A DNA stretch of 64,000 bases from Mycobacterium gallinarum. Lineage in GTDB: Bacteria; Actinomycetota; Actinomycetes; Mycobacteriales; Mycobacteriaceae. The notes beneath the pieces are model-generated. The model made no database searches, was not told where the DNA came from, and saw only the letters and a program-made list of their open reading frames with translations. Every line of letters starts with the position of its first letter. The first letter of the stretch is position 1. Where the stretch lies: positions 2,170,001 through 2,234,000 of the forward strand of contig NZ_AP022601.1 of assembly GCF_010726765.1 (NCBI RefSeq), given 5' to 3'. Shown here one piece after another: positions 8,038 to 15,476 of the stretch. Made by a program: the position numbers and the translations under genes.

Positions 8038-9063
8038 GTGGGGTCTTCCAGGATGGCCGCTACTAGGCCAGATCTCAGCGAGCGGTCTTCTTCGGCCGCG
8101 ATGATCGTCGCGGTGCCGCTGGCGATTGCTGGTTTCGGGGGGATGGCCACGCGCCCATCGCTGTTCGCGCCTCTGCTCGCGCTGGCCGCGGTTCTCTTGG
8201 TCGTCAGCGAAATGATCGTGGACAAGCAAAGGATCCGGAAGCACCGTAAGCGGGTCGGGGGTCGGCAACAGCAGCGTCGCGGCGACCGAGGATGGCGAGC
8301 CAAACCGAATCTGCCCCAGCGCGAACGGGAAACGCGGGCGCGGGCCGAAGCCGCCGAAGCCCAAGCCCTGGCTGCCGAGACGCGGGAGCGGGCCGAAGCC
8401 GCCGAAGCTCAAGCGTTGGCCGCCGAAGCCGACGCGCTCGCCGCCGAAGCCGAAGCGTTGGCCGCCGAGGCGCGAGCGCAGGCAAAAACCGCCGAGGCCG
8501 AAGCCCTCGCTGCCGAAACCGAAGCGCTGGCCGCCGAGGCCAAGGCGCAAGCAGAGGCCGCCCAAGCTCAAGCCCGCGCCGCCGAAACCAAGGCTCACTC
8601 GCGCGCACGGACAGAAGCCGCCGAAACCGAAGCCCGTGCCGCTGAAGCCAGGAGAAAGGCAGCAGCCGCCGAAGCCCAGGTCCGCGCCGCGGAAGTCTGG
8701 GCACAAGCAGAAGCCGCCGAAGCGCAAGCCCGCGCCGCCGAGGCCAGGAAGCAAGCCGACGCCGCCGAAGCGCAAGCTCGCGCCGCCGAGGCCTGGGCAC
8801 AAGCAGAAGCCGCGGAAGCGCGAGCCCGCGCCGCCGAGGTGGGTGCCTGCTTGCAGACGCAAGCAGAAGCCGCCAGAACCGAAGCCTGCGCCGCCGAGGC
8901 CAGGAAGCAAGCCGAGGCCGCCGAAGCCGAGGCCCGCGTCGCCGAGGTGTGGGCGGCGTCGGAAGCCGCCGAGGCCCGTGAGCGGGCGGCCGAGGCGCGG
9001 GCTCGGGCTCTGCAGCTGCGGCTGGAAGCCGAAGGCAGGAAACGCTTTCGCCGCACGGACTAA
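8038..9063 (+). CDS. Membrane-anchored Ala/Glu-rich coiled-coil protein
   Basis: The 341-residue product starts at GTG 8038, with GGAGG nine bases upstream. Two hydrophobic helices (about 20-37 and 41-60) precede a basic stretch. From about residue 95 to 325 there is an almost uninterrupted Ala/Glu/Arg/Gln helix built of imperfect units such as AEAAEAQARAAEARKQ (16 residues) and shorter AEAxALA units (7 residues). The shape is a membrane-tethered rod, probably reaching into the cytoplasm. The coding repeats are visible in the DNA, so unit number may vary between strains. I know no named homologue; many Ala-rich helices look alike by composition. The gene sits between the intact HAD gene and its remnant. 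Confidence 0.6.
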   Translation: MGSSRMAATRPDLSERSSSAAMIVAVPLAIAGFGGMATRPSLFAPLLALAAVLLVVSEMIVDKQRIRKHRKRVGGRQQQRRGDRGWRAKPNLPQRERETRARAEAAEAQALAAETRERAEAAEAQALAAEADALAAEAEALAAEARAQAKTAEAEALAAETEALAAEAKAQAEAAQAQARAAETKAHSRARTEAAETEARAAEARRKAAAAEAQVRAAEVWAQAEAAEAQARAAEARKQADAAEAQARAAEAWAQAEAAEARARAAEVGACLQTQAEAARTEACAAEARKQAEAAEAEARVAEVWAASEAAEARERAAEARARALQLRLEAEGRKRFRRTD

Positions 9064-9092
9064 GTATCGTCCTGAGCTCCTACGCCTGGAGC

Positions 9093-9122
9093 GTTCACGC
9101 CTACCTGGCCTACCATCCGCAG
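9093..9122 (+). pseudogene. Remnant of the lytic transglycosylase 3' end
   Basis: Ten codons read VHAYLAYHPQ. The intact gene at 5794-6744 ends VQAYLADHPQ. The match continues past the stop into the copied HAD tail, so this is a duplicated and decayed gene junction, not chance. Confidence 0.65.
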
Positions 9123-9135
9123 TGTCCAGCAACCA

Positions 9136-9243
9136 TCAAAGGCCGTCAGCGGCAGGCGATCTGCGGCAACTCCTCGCGAGCATCGCGGGTAGCGCGGACA
9201 TCTGGCCGACCCAGCAGTCCTCGACCGCGATCGCCGAGTCGTC
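9136..9243 (-). pseudogene. Internally deleted remnant of the HAD gene
   Basis: Read leftward the frame gives AIAVED, CWVGQ and MSALPAML in direct succession. The intact HAD protein at 6745-7437 has the same three blocks, but separated by 26 residues (SRVG to RGSN) and by six (VRLFGK). Two in-frame deletions therefore removed motif IV and beyond, and the tail has drifted. Together with the adjacent transglycosylase scrap it keeps the same tail-to-tail order as the intact pair. Confidence 0.7.
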
Positions 9244-9575
9244 GAGGAAACTGTGCAGCCACACATAGGGGCTGGCCTGTTGACTACCGCGCAGCGGGCG
9301 CAAAAGCCTTCAGCTGATGAGCGACAGGGCAGGTGCGCTCCACAGGGTTTGGAATATTGTCGAAATCCGATGAAAACGGGGTGCTACCCCCTGTGGTTTG
9401 GCCTGCCAGACGCTAGCCTTGAACACAGCACGGGATGGGGCAGGTTGCGTCCAATGGACTTCGAGTCGGTCCGCTGTCCCCTGTTAGACGGCCGCTGGTG
9501 CAACTGTGGTGTTAAGCAGCCAGCACCAGGCTGGCCGCCGTCGAACCGCCCTGTGCACAGACGCAGCACTCCCGC
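9244..9575. other. Intergenic stretch without a convincing gene
   Basis: No frame here has sensible composition or a ribosome-binding site. The only feature seen is the short palindrome GGGGTGCTACCCC at 9378-9390, whose G/C arms resemble those of the repeats upstream of the response regulator at 10,444. Its role is unknown. Confidence 0.5.
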
Positions 9576-9935
9576 CTAGCTCGATGCGCATTTGTCCAAC
9601 GCTTCGTCGAGGCTGCGGTACACGTCGACGATGGTGTCGATCCCCGTCATTTTGAGCGGACGACCGGTCGAAGGACCATCCGCGACGACGCCAAATCGCG
9701 CTGACGGTGCGATCTCTCGGTGCGCGGTGATCAGCAGAGTCATTCCCACTGAGGCCAGAAAGTCAACCCGCGTCAGATCTACGATCAGCGCCGCCGGCCT
9801 TTTTCGGACAGCGGCCTCGATCGCGTCGGCCAGTTTGGGCGCGGTGGCCAGGTCCAGGTCTCCCCACACCGCCACTACGACACCACACTCGACCCAGTGC
9901 TCGGCGACGCCGAAGTCGATCGTCGGTGGATTCAC
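9576..9935 (-). CDS. STAS-domain anti-anti-sigma factor
   Basis: The 119-residue protein is a single STAS domain, the fold of anti-sigma-factor antagonists that release an alternative sigma factor when unphosphorylated. The hallmark DFLASVGM is present with Ser62 as the predicted phosphorylation site, preceded by the strand ALIVDLTRV. The start is set at GTG 9935 because GGAGAGG lies five bases upstream; the longer frame from TTG 9950 would begin on that site. No anti-sigma kinase or sigma factor gene lies beside it, so its partner is elsewhere. Its neighbours, a GlsB-like protein and a LuxR regulator, suggest a stress cluster. Confidence 0.8.
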   Translation of the reverse strand: MNPPTIDFGVAEHWVECGVVVAVWGDLDLATAPKLADAIEAAVRKRPAALIVDLTRVDFLASVGMTLLITAHREIAPSARFGVVADGPSTGRPLKMTGIDTIVDVYRSLDEALDKCASS

Positions 9936-9971
9936 GGTTACCCTCTCCAAACTCGAGTAAAGGAATCAGCG

Positions 9972-10018
9972 ACAGCAGAGACCGGCCCCGGAGTGCTTCG
10001 GAGCCGACCTCTGTTGTG
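9972..10018 (-). terminator. Imperfect long hairpin after the GlsB-like gene
   Basis: ACAGCAGAG at 9972-9980 pairs with CTCTGTTGT at 10010-10018, with further GC pairing inside. It lies just past the stop of the leftward GlsB-like gene and before the STAS start, so it probably separates the two transcripts. Confidence 0.45.
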
Positions 10019-10029
10019 CATGAACAGCT

Positions 10030-10311
10030 TTAGCGGCTACGAACCGAGCTGCGTCGTCCGACGCTGATCCAGATCAGCAAGACGACAACGGCACCGATGA
10101 CGGAACCGAGGATCCCTGAAGGTTGCAGGAAGCCCTCTGAGCTGTCTTTGCCGAAGAGCAGGTAACCGAGGAATCCGCCGACGAAGGAGCCGACGACACC
10201 GAGGACAATGGTCATCACGACCGATATGTTCTGTCTGCCGGGGACCAGCAGGCGCGCCAAAGCGCCGGCAAGGAGTCCAATGACAATGATGCTCAGGATG
10301 AGTCCGATCAT
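10030..10311 (-). CDS. GlsB/YeaQ/YmgE-family stress membrane protein
   Basis: A 93-residue protein with three hydrophobic helices (about 3-20, 30-52 and 66-85). The glycine pattern GLLAGALARLLVPG and GVVGSFVGGFLGYLLFG is diagnostic of the transglycosylase-associated GlsB/YeaQ/YmgE family. The family is induced by envelope and acid or osmotic stress in several bacteria, but its molecular role is unclear. AAAGG precedes the ATG. It is divergent from the LuxR-type regulator and shares a 132-bp intergenic region containing repeated operator-like elements, so it is a good candidate target. Confidence 0.85.
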   Translation of the reverse strand: MIGLILSIIVIGLLAGALARLLVPGRQNISVVMTIVLGVVGSFVGGFLGYLLFGKDSSEGFLQPSGILGSVIGAVVVLLIWISVGRRSSVRSR

Positions 10312-10392
10312 GGCGATGAGCCTTTCTATTGAGCGCTGACTGCGCGCTTGGACCGGCCGGTCGAGCGGGTGCCCGACGCTGCTACCAATGCA

Positions 10393-10426
10393 ACACCCCT
10401 AAGGGGGGTGCAGCTACACCCCTAAG
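10393..10426 (+). promoter_or_regulatory. Tandem operator-like repeats
   Basis: ACACCCCTAAG occurs twice, at 10393-10403 and 10416-10426, spaced 23 bp apart, close to two helical turns. The first copy also forms a palindrome, CACCCC (10394-10399) with GGGGTG (10405-10410). The sites lie just upstream of the -10 of the response regulator gene and could be bound by it or by a sigma-stress regulator. Confidence 0.45.
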
Positions 10427-10430
10427 TAGG

Positions 10431-10436
10431 TAATCT
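10431..10436 (+). promoter_or_regulatory. -10 element, probable leaderless transcript
   Basis: TAATCT fits the mycobacterial TANNNT -10 and lies seven bases before GTG 10444. No ribosome-binding site precedes that GTG, so transcription probably begins at the start codon. Confidence 0.4.
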
Positions 10437-10443
10437 CAGACCG

Positions 10444-11112
10444 GTGGCACCGACCCCCAGCTCCCCGATCACCGTCGCCCTCGTTGACGATTACGACGTC
10501 GTGCTGATGGGCGTGGCCAACATGTTCGACCGATACCGCGACCGTGTGGTCGTCGCGGAGATCGACTCCAACATGGGTCTAGAAGACGCGGTGGACATCG
10601 TTCTGTACGACTCGTTCGCCCAACCTGAATCCGATCACGAGGAGATCGCACATCTGGTTGCCAACCCGAGGGCACGCCGAGTTGTGGTCTACACGTGGAA
10701 CTTTCACCCTGAACTCATCGAGAGCGCTCGACAACACGGCGCCGACGGCTACCTCTCCAAGACGTTGCCCGCGCGAGAATTGGTCGCGGCGCTCGAGGCG
10801 GTGCACGCCGGAGAGACGATCATCAGCGACGTCCCGCCGCGGGCCCGTAGCGCAGTCGGGCTTGATTGGCCAGGTCGTGGCGAGGGGCTCAGCGACCGGG
10901 AATCAGAGATTCTGGCCCTCATCACGCAGGGCAAGAGCAATGCCGATGTCGCGGCGTTGACGTATCTGAGTCCCAACACCATCAAGTCCTACATTCGGAC
11001 GATCTACCGCAAGATCGGCGTGTCCAGCCGCACGCAAGCCGTCCTATGGGGTGTCCGTCACGGGTTCACACCCGACCACAACCGCATCGAACACTGGAAG
11101 GGCGGCCCCTAG
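10444..11112 (+). CDS. Orphan LuxR-type response regulator
   Basis: The 222-residue product has a receiver domain (8-125) and a LuxR-type helix-turn-helix (about 150-210). Acidic residues VDDYD, phospho-acceptor Asp56 in VLYDSF, Thr in VVVYTWNF and Lys in GYLSKTL are all present, although the receiver is shorter and more diverged than usual around Asp56. The HTH reads LSDRESEILALITQGKSN, then YLSPNTIKSYIRTIYRKIGV. No histidine kinase is adjacent. The gene probably starts at GTG 10444 as a leaderless message under paired direct repeats, which fits autoregulation. Confidence 0.85.
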   Translation: MAPTPSSPITVALVDDYDVVLMGVANMFDRYRDRVVVAEIDSNMGLEDAVDIVLYDSFAQPESDHEEIAHLVANPRARRVVVYTWNFHPELIESARQHGADGYLSKTLPARELVAALEAVHAGETIISDVPPRARSAVGLDWPGRGEGLSDRESEILALITQGKSNADVAALTYLSPNTIKSYIRTIYRKIGVSSRTQAVLWGVRHGFTPDHNRIEHWKGGP

Positions 11113-11179
11113 GCTCGATCCTCGCGACGTACTAGTCGACCTCTCGCGTTTAGAAACCTCCAAGATCACCGACCAACAC

Positions 11180-11226
11180 TGCTCGTAACGGTTCCCGCAT
11201 TGGAGAGCCACCGAAAACTACGAGCA
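11180..11226 (+). promoter_or_regulatory. Hairpin-forming leader region
   Basis: TGCTCGTA at 11180-11187 pairs perfectly with TACGAGCA at 11219-11226, with an inner CGGT/ACCG pair. It lies between the response regulator and a small gene on the same strand and could be a terminator for the first or a structured leader for the second. Confidence 0.35.
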
Positions 11227-11277
11227 GCGTCGTCACGGTAATCCGATCGCTGCTCACCGAGGCGAGAGGACATCGTC

Positions 11278-11493
11278 ATGAATGGTCACTGGAAGGCCGT
11301 CGAGGTCGCAGTACCGGTCCACATGCATCCCGTGCACATCAACAATTTCATCACCGCCGAGATTCACATCCGTGCCCGCCGGGCCGGAGAAGCCGTTGCC
11401 AACGTGCGGATCGGCGCTCCCCGCGAGTCCCGAGGCGATTTCATCGCCTGGACGGCGTCCTACCTGCCCGCGCCGCAGGTGATTGCTGCCTGA
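11278..11493 (+). CDS. Small hypothetical protein
   Basis: The 71-residue product starts MNGHWKAVEVAVPVHMHPVHI. The ribosome-binding site GAGAGGA lies seven bases before ATG 11278 and is strong support for a real gene. The protein is rich in His and Val near the start and has IHIRARRAGEAVANVRIG in the middle, suggesting a small beta-rich fold. I recognise no family and see no signal peptide. It may be regulated together with the adjacent LuxR-type gene, 165 bases upstream. Confidence 0.55.
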   Translation: MNGHWKAVEVAVPVHMHPVHINNFITAEIHIRARRAGEAVANVRIGAPRESRGDFIAWTASYLPAPQVIAA

Positions 11494-11626
11494 TGCACGA
11501 CTCATCGACCTGTCGCGCCCAGGCTCGCTGCGGCTAGATGAATCTCTCCCGCAACGCATTCGGGCGGGGGTTCTTGGCTTTCTGATGTTCCTTTCGTGAG
11601 TGACGGACCTATGCGGCAGTCGGACG

Positions 11627-12247
11627 TCAGGCCATCTCGGGAACGTGCAAGTGGGCGATCGCCAACTCGAAGTTGCACTCGTCGAGGATCTCTGCGGAGG
11701 CTTCCCGGGCGCTCGCGGACCTCAGCTCCTCGATCTTGCCCATGTTGTGCTGCAACGCTTCGGAGCTGTCGTAGGCCACCGAAGACACTCCGCGCCCGGT
11801 CGCACGGTCGACCAACAGGCTTACGCTGCAAAGCCCTTCGTGTTCGTCCAGTGCGGGCAGCACACCCATCTTGAAGATGTCGATGCCCCGCTCTATCTGG
11901 TCGGGCTCCACCTTGACCCAGGTGGCGCGGACGCAGGCGCCCTCACGGCTCTGATGATCACGGTGTAGGACAGCGATCTCCCATTCGGCGACGTCCGGTT
12001 CGCCGCCGAACGCCTCCGCGGCGCGTTGACGAATCTCCCGTGCCGCCTCGTCGCTGGCGCGCATCGCCTCCTCGGTCTCCCAGGCGGTGGTGGCGATGCA
12101 GCGCCCGGAATCCCGGTCGACCAACAACGAAAGACCGACATAGCCGTCGATGCCCTGCAGCTCGGACATCACATTGTCACGGACATTGGCGATGCCGGCG
12201 TCGATGGAATCTTTGTTTGATTGAAGGGTGGTCGTTCGCGCGTACAT
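11627..12247 (-). CDS. Protein with two tandem ABM-like domains
   Basis: The 206-residue protein is an internal duplication. Residues 1-100 and 107-206 share the layout ARTTTLQ or RATWVKV, a helix, [20 protein letters not shown] or [19 protein letters not shown], then an acidic helix. This is the ferredoxin-like dimeric alpha/beta barrel of the antibiotic-biosynthesis monooxygenase (ABM) family; two copies would form one barrel within a chain. ABM domains act as small oxygenases, haem-degrading enzymes or stress sensors, and no cofactor site is obvious. ATG 12247 is chosen because GAGGAGG lies just upstream, excluding a 33-residue Arg-rich extension. Confidence 0.7.
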   Translation of the reverse strand: MYARTTTLQSNKDSIDAGIANVRDNVMSELQGIDGYVGLSLLVDRDSGRCIATTAWETEEAMRASDEAAREIRQRAAEAFGGEPDVAEWEIAVLHRDHQSREGACVRATWVKVEPDQIERGIDIFKMGVLPALDEHEGLCSVSLLVDRATGRGVSSVAYDSSEALQHNMGKIEELRSASAREASAEILDECNFELAIAHLHVPEMA

Positions 12248-12424
12248 AATCTGCCTCCTCGATGACGGGGCAGCGTCACGACGGCGCTGCCGTCGGTATA
12301 CATCGTCCTCCGCTGGGTAGGGTGCGGCAAGGTGCCATCGAACCAAAAACCGTAAACATGTCGCGGTACACCAAACGGCGACTCATCCCGCCGCAGCCGC
12401 AGACGATTCGCGTCACGCAAATAG

Positions 12425-12892
12425 CTACGCGGGCAGATCCACCCGCAGGGCCAGGTGGTCATCGAGTATCCGGCGAAGCGCGGCGTCCATGGGATGCGCG
12501 GATGCGAGATCGCGGCCGAGCCGACTGTCCACCACGACTACCGCGCCCGACGGCAGTTCGGCGGTGTCGACCTGATCGACGAACGGATCGAACAGTGCGG
12601 GCGGCGTTGCCAAGTAATACAGCGCCCGGCGCGACTGGTTGAACCCGGCGGCATACATCAGCCCGTGTTGGGTGATCACGAAGAGTTCCGAGGTGACCCT
12701 GGCGTCCGGGCTCTCCGCTGTGCCCCATGCGACTGCGGCGCGCCGACTCTGTGCCAATCGATCCGGGACGTCATCAGTCAGCGTGAACAAGCTTTCGACG
12801 AGTGCTCCACCCTTACCCGGATATGCATCGAGGGCGGGTCTGAAGTACCGCTGGAAGATCGCACCGAAATAGTCGTACAGCTGCTCGCTCAT
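12425..12892 (-). CDS. Conserved-looking hypothetical protein
   Basis: A 155-residue soluble protein beginning MSEQLYDYFGAIFQRYFRPA. GGGGAG lies six bases before the ATG. The sequence has ordinary globular composition, with segments VTSELFVITQHGLMYAAGFN and GAVVVVDSRLGRDLASAHPM, and no signal or membrane helix. It lies upstream of the tandem ABM-like gene on the same strand, separated by 177 bases without a gene. I do not recognise the family and assign no function. Confidence 0.55.
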   Translation of the reverse strand: MSEQLYDYFGAIFQRYFRPALDAYPGKGGALVESLFTLTDDVPDRLAQSRRAAVAWGTAESPDARVTSELFVITQHGLMYAAGFNQSRRALYYLATPPALFDPFVDQVDTAELPSGAVVVVDSRLGRDLASAHPMDAALRRILDDHLALRVDLPA

Positions 12893-13136
12893 CGCGGCTC
12901 CCCAGGTTTCAGACGTACTCCTCTATTGTGCGCCCGAACCCTCTGGTGAGCACGACTTTTGTCAGTGATGGACGCCGATCACCGCCAACGCGGCCTGATA
13001 CCTCTGCCACGCTCAACTCCCTCATCCAGGGAGTGTCAAGGATCAACCGAAGCAGGTGTAAAGCATCAGCCGAAACACTGTCGCCCATCACCCGAAGCAC
13101 AAACGTCAAGCATCAGCCGACGTCATACACCTGTCA

Positions 13137-13213
13137 TGGTGGGGCGGGCGGGGCTCGAACCCGCGACCAATGGATTATGAGTCCACGGCTCTAACCAACT
13201 GAGCTACCGCCCC
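13137..13213 (-). tRNA. tRNA with CAU anticodon, CCA encoded
   Basis: A complete cloverleaf reads leftward: acceptor GGGGCGG/CCGCCCC, D-arm TAGCTCAGTTGGTTAGAGC, anticodon loop CTCATAA, T-loop GGTTCGAGC. The discriminator A is followed by a genomic CCA (13139-13137). CAU is read as elongator Met, or as Ile for AUA codons if the C is made lysidine. The variable region TTGGTCGC resembles bacterial tRNA-Ile2 as I remember it, so both options stand. It is not an initiator, since C1 does not mispair. The 244 bases before it on the right-hand numbering (12893-13136) hold only short repeats of AAGCATCAGCCGA. Confidence 0.9.
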
Positions 13214-13243
13214 CAGCTAATGCGGCACCTATATTCGCATGCG

Positions 13244-14089
13244 CTAACCCGCGGAGACCGTCTGCCCGTCCTCGTCGACGGAGAACAACTCCGTGCCGTC
13301 CGTCACGAGCGGGGCATCCACACCCAGCGACACCATGATCTTGTTGGCGGCGTTGCGCATGATGTCCAGTGTCAACTCGAACGCCTGATCCTCCGAGAAG
13401 TGCTGGCGAATCTCCGCGGCAAGGTCGGAGCTGATCTGCGAGGGTGACCAGATCATCGCGTCGACGAACCGCAGCGCCGCCTTGTGCGCATCGGTCAACT
13501 TCTCCGACGACTCGTACTGCTCGATGTCGCCGTACAAGTCCTCGGATCCGCCGGCGTCCAGCGCGTTAGTCTCCCGGCGCGACTTGCACAGTCGGCAGTT
13601 GTGCTGCGTCGCACCCCGCAGCCGCACGACCTCCGTCGTCACCGGGTCCAGCCCGCGCAGCCGTGCCACTGCGGGCAGGAACCCGTTGAGCAGGGCGTCG
13701 GTCGGATCGGAGTCGTGGTCCCACTCGACGGTGCCGCCGTTGCCGTGCCTGCGCAGCCCCAGCGCCTCGAATGCCGCCCACACCCTTGGGACGAAATCAG
13801 CGACGAAGATCATCACCACGGTTCGAAACACGTTGTCACCCAGCGCTGTCGCGAACAGCTTGCGCTGATTGTCGGTGATGCCCGATACGTCGACGGCGAA
13901 CTGCTCGGCGAACGCGCACACCAGTGGCTCGTGCTCGGCTGCCCCGTCGACCAGATCGACCTCCATGGGCAGCGGATGCAAACCCAGCGCCCTGCCGCAT
14001 GTCAGCCGCATCAGGGTGTCGAGTCGCCCGTCCCCCGACGACATCGCCACCAGACCGCCGATCCGCTCGGCCAGATTCTCGTCACTCAC
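13244..14089 (-). CDS. Carboxymuconolactone decarboxylase/AhpD-family protein
   Basis: The 281-residue, mostly helical protein has the AhpD-like redox segment TQHNCRLCKSRR with a CxxC, then a second helical half (LTDAHKAALRFVDAMIW). This is consistent with two fused AhpD-type modules or a peroxidase-related enzyme. The family acts in alkylhydroperoxide reduction or, more rarely, in aromatic acid breakdown. The CxxC favours a redox role. The start is GTG 14089. It follows pmbA-like 14097 on the same strand with a seven-base gap, so the three genes probably form one transcript. Confidence 0.75.
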   Translation of the reverse strand: MSDENLAERIGGLVAMSSGDGRLDTLMRLTCGRALGLHPLPMEVDLVDGAAEHEPLVCAFAEQFAVDVSGITDNQRKLFATALGDNVFRTVVMIFVADFVPRVWAAFEALGLRRHGNGGTVEWDHDSDPTDALLNGFLPAVARLRGLDPVTTEVVRLRGATQHNCRLCKSRRETNALDAGGSEDLYGDIEQYESSEKLTDAHKAALRFVDAMIWSPSQISSDLAAEIRQHFSEDQAFELTLDIMRNAANKIMVSLGVDAPLVTDGTELFSVDEDGQTVSAG

Positions 14090-14096
14090 CCAAGGA

Positions 14097-15473
14097 TTAT
14101 TGCGCCTGGCTCACCGAGGACATGTGGAAGTCGGGGATCCGCAGCGGCGGCATCGTCACCCGCGTCACCCAGTCGCCCCATTCCCTGGGCAGCGTACGGT
14201 CCGTGGCGCCAGCCTCGGTGGCCCGCCGCAGCAAGTCCAATGGGCTCTCGTTGAACCGGAAATTGTTGACGGCGGCCGTCACCTCACCGTCTTCCACGAG
14301 GTACACGCCGTCACGGGTCAGACCCGTCAGCAGCAGCACCGCCGGGTCGACCTCGCGGATGTACCACAGTGTTGTCAACAGCAGGCCGCGCTCGGTGCTC
14401 GCGATCATGTCCGCCAGGCTGGCGGTGCCGCCGGTCATCAGCAGGTTGTCCGCGGGCACCGCGACCGGCGCGCCGAATTCCGCGGCCGACGCTCGCGGAT
14501 ACGCCAGCGTGCTGATCGTGCCGTCGCGGATCCAGTCCACACGCGCGATGTCCATCCCGTTGTCGAACACCGACTCGCGCTCCGACGACGCCGACGCCGT
14601 GACGAACGGTGTGCACGCCAACCCGTCGGCGAACGGGTCGGAATACAGCGTCAGCGGAAGATCGGTGAGCTTCTCCCCTACCCGCGTCCCACCACCGGGA
14701 GCCGAGAGTGCGGTGCGGCCCTCCTCGGCGCCGCGGCCGTCCATCGTCCACCACAGGTAGATCATCATGTCCGCCACCGCCGATGGCGGCATGATCGTCT
14801 CGTACCGCCCGGCAGGCAGTTCGACGCTGCGCCGCGCCCAGCCCAGGCGCGTGGACAGCCGCTCGAGCATCGAATCCGTTGGCACATCATCGAAGTCGGG
14901 GGTGCTGAAACCCACCCACGCGCTGGCGTCGTCACGCTTGCCGTTGATCTCCACCGAGCCGGTCGGCTGGGTATGGCGCCGCCGCAGCCCGGTCGAGGAC
15001 GCCAGGAACGTCGTCTCGACGTCGTGCCGGGCAAACCCGTACAGCTGATCCGCCCCACTGAATCCCCGCGCCGCGAGACTGCCCGCCACGCCGAGGAAGG
15101 CCTCCACGCTCGTGCCCGCCACCGGGTCGTCCCAATCGGCGGATGCATCGCCGGCGGGTAACGGTGGCGCGGCATCTGGAGCCTCGAGCGCCGAGAGCGC
15201 CGCCTCCTGCGATGCCGCCACCAGACCGGCGATCGACGACGGGTCCACATCACCGGACCGCACCGACCCGACTCGTGCCGTCTTCCCTTGGCGCACAATC
15301 GATATCACTGCGGTACTCCGGCTCATCGATTCGCCGTTGGTGGTCATCGAATTGCCCGCCCAGCGCAACGAAGCGTCCGCGCGGTCGGTCACCAGGACGA
15401 TGGTCTCGTCGGCCTTGCCGAGCCGGTCGGCCTCGGCCAGCGCAGTATCGACCACCTGCTGTGCTCCGATCAC
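14097..15473 (-). CDS. pmbA: PmbA/TldE-like metalloprotease subunit
   Basis: The 458-residue protein belongs to the TldD/PmbA (U62) family and corresponds to Rv2314c by order. It lacks the HExxxH zinc motif that its partner shows, as expected for the PmbA/TldE half of the heterodimer. Typical segments are SMSRSTAVISIVRQGKTARVG and the late GLTRDGVYLVEDGEVTAAVNNFRF, which in this family lines the central chamber. In E. coli the complex trims unfolded peptides and matures microcin B17 and CcdA; the mycobacterial substrate is unknown. GTG 15473 lies three bases after the tldD stop, so the pair is cotranscribed. Confidence 0.8.
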   Translation of the reverse strand: MIGAQQVVDTALAEADRLGKADETIVLVTDRADASLRWAGNSMTTNGESMSRSTAVISIVRQGKTARVGSVRSGDVDPSSIAGLVAASQEAALSALEAPDAAPPLPAGDASADWDDPVAGTSVEAFLGVAGSLAARGFSGADQLYGFARHDVETTFLASSTGLRRRHTQPTGSVEINGKRDDASAWVGFSTPDFDDVPTDSMLERLSTRLGWARRSVELPAGRYETIMPPSAVADMMIYLWWTMDGRGAEEGRTALSAPGGGTRVGEKLTDLPLTLYSDPFADGLACTPFVTASASSERESVFDNGMDIARVDWIRDGTISTLAYPRASAAEFGAPVAVPADNLLMTGGTASLADMIASTERGLLLTTLWYIREVDPAVLLLTGLTRDGVYLVEDGEVTAAVNNFRFNESPLDLLRRATEAGATDRTLPREWGDWVTRVTMPPLRIPDFHMSSVSQAQ

Positions 15474-15476
15474 CGA

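Noticed and set aside
8204..9132. Gly/Leu/Arg-rich leftward frames opposite the coiled-coil gene
   Set aside because: They mirror the Ala/Glu repeat; only the + frame has a start with GGAGG and a sensible helix pattern.
9253..9579. 108-codon + frame downstream of the HAD remnant
   Set aside because: Composition is irregular, it runs through decayed sequence, and it ends inside the end of the STAS gene.
11627..12141. Toxin-antitoxin pair among small frames near the ABM-like gene
   Set aside because: The only supported frame is the tandem ABM-like protein; the others are shadows.
12909..13109. A 66-codon leftward frame before the CAU tRNA
   Set aside because: It overlaps short direct repeats (AAGCATCAGCCGA) and lacks a ribosome-binding site or familiar motif.
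13061..13120. AAGCATCAGCCGA direct repeats as a CRISPR array
   Set aside because: Only two short copies with no regular spacer; no cas genes in the window.
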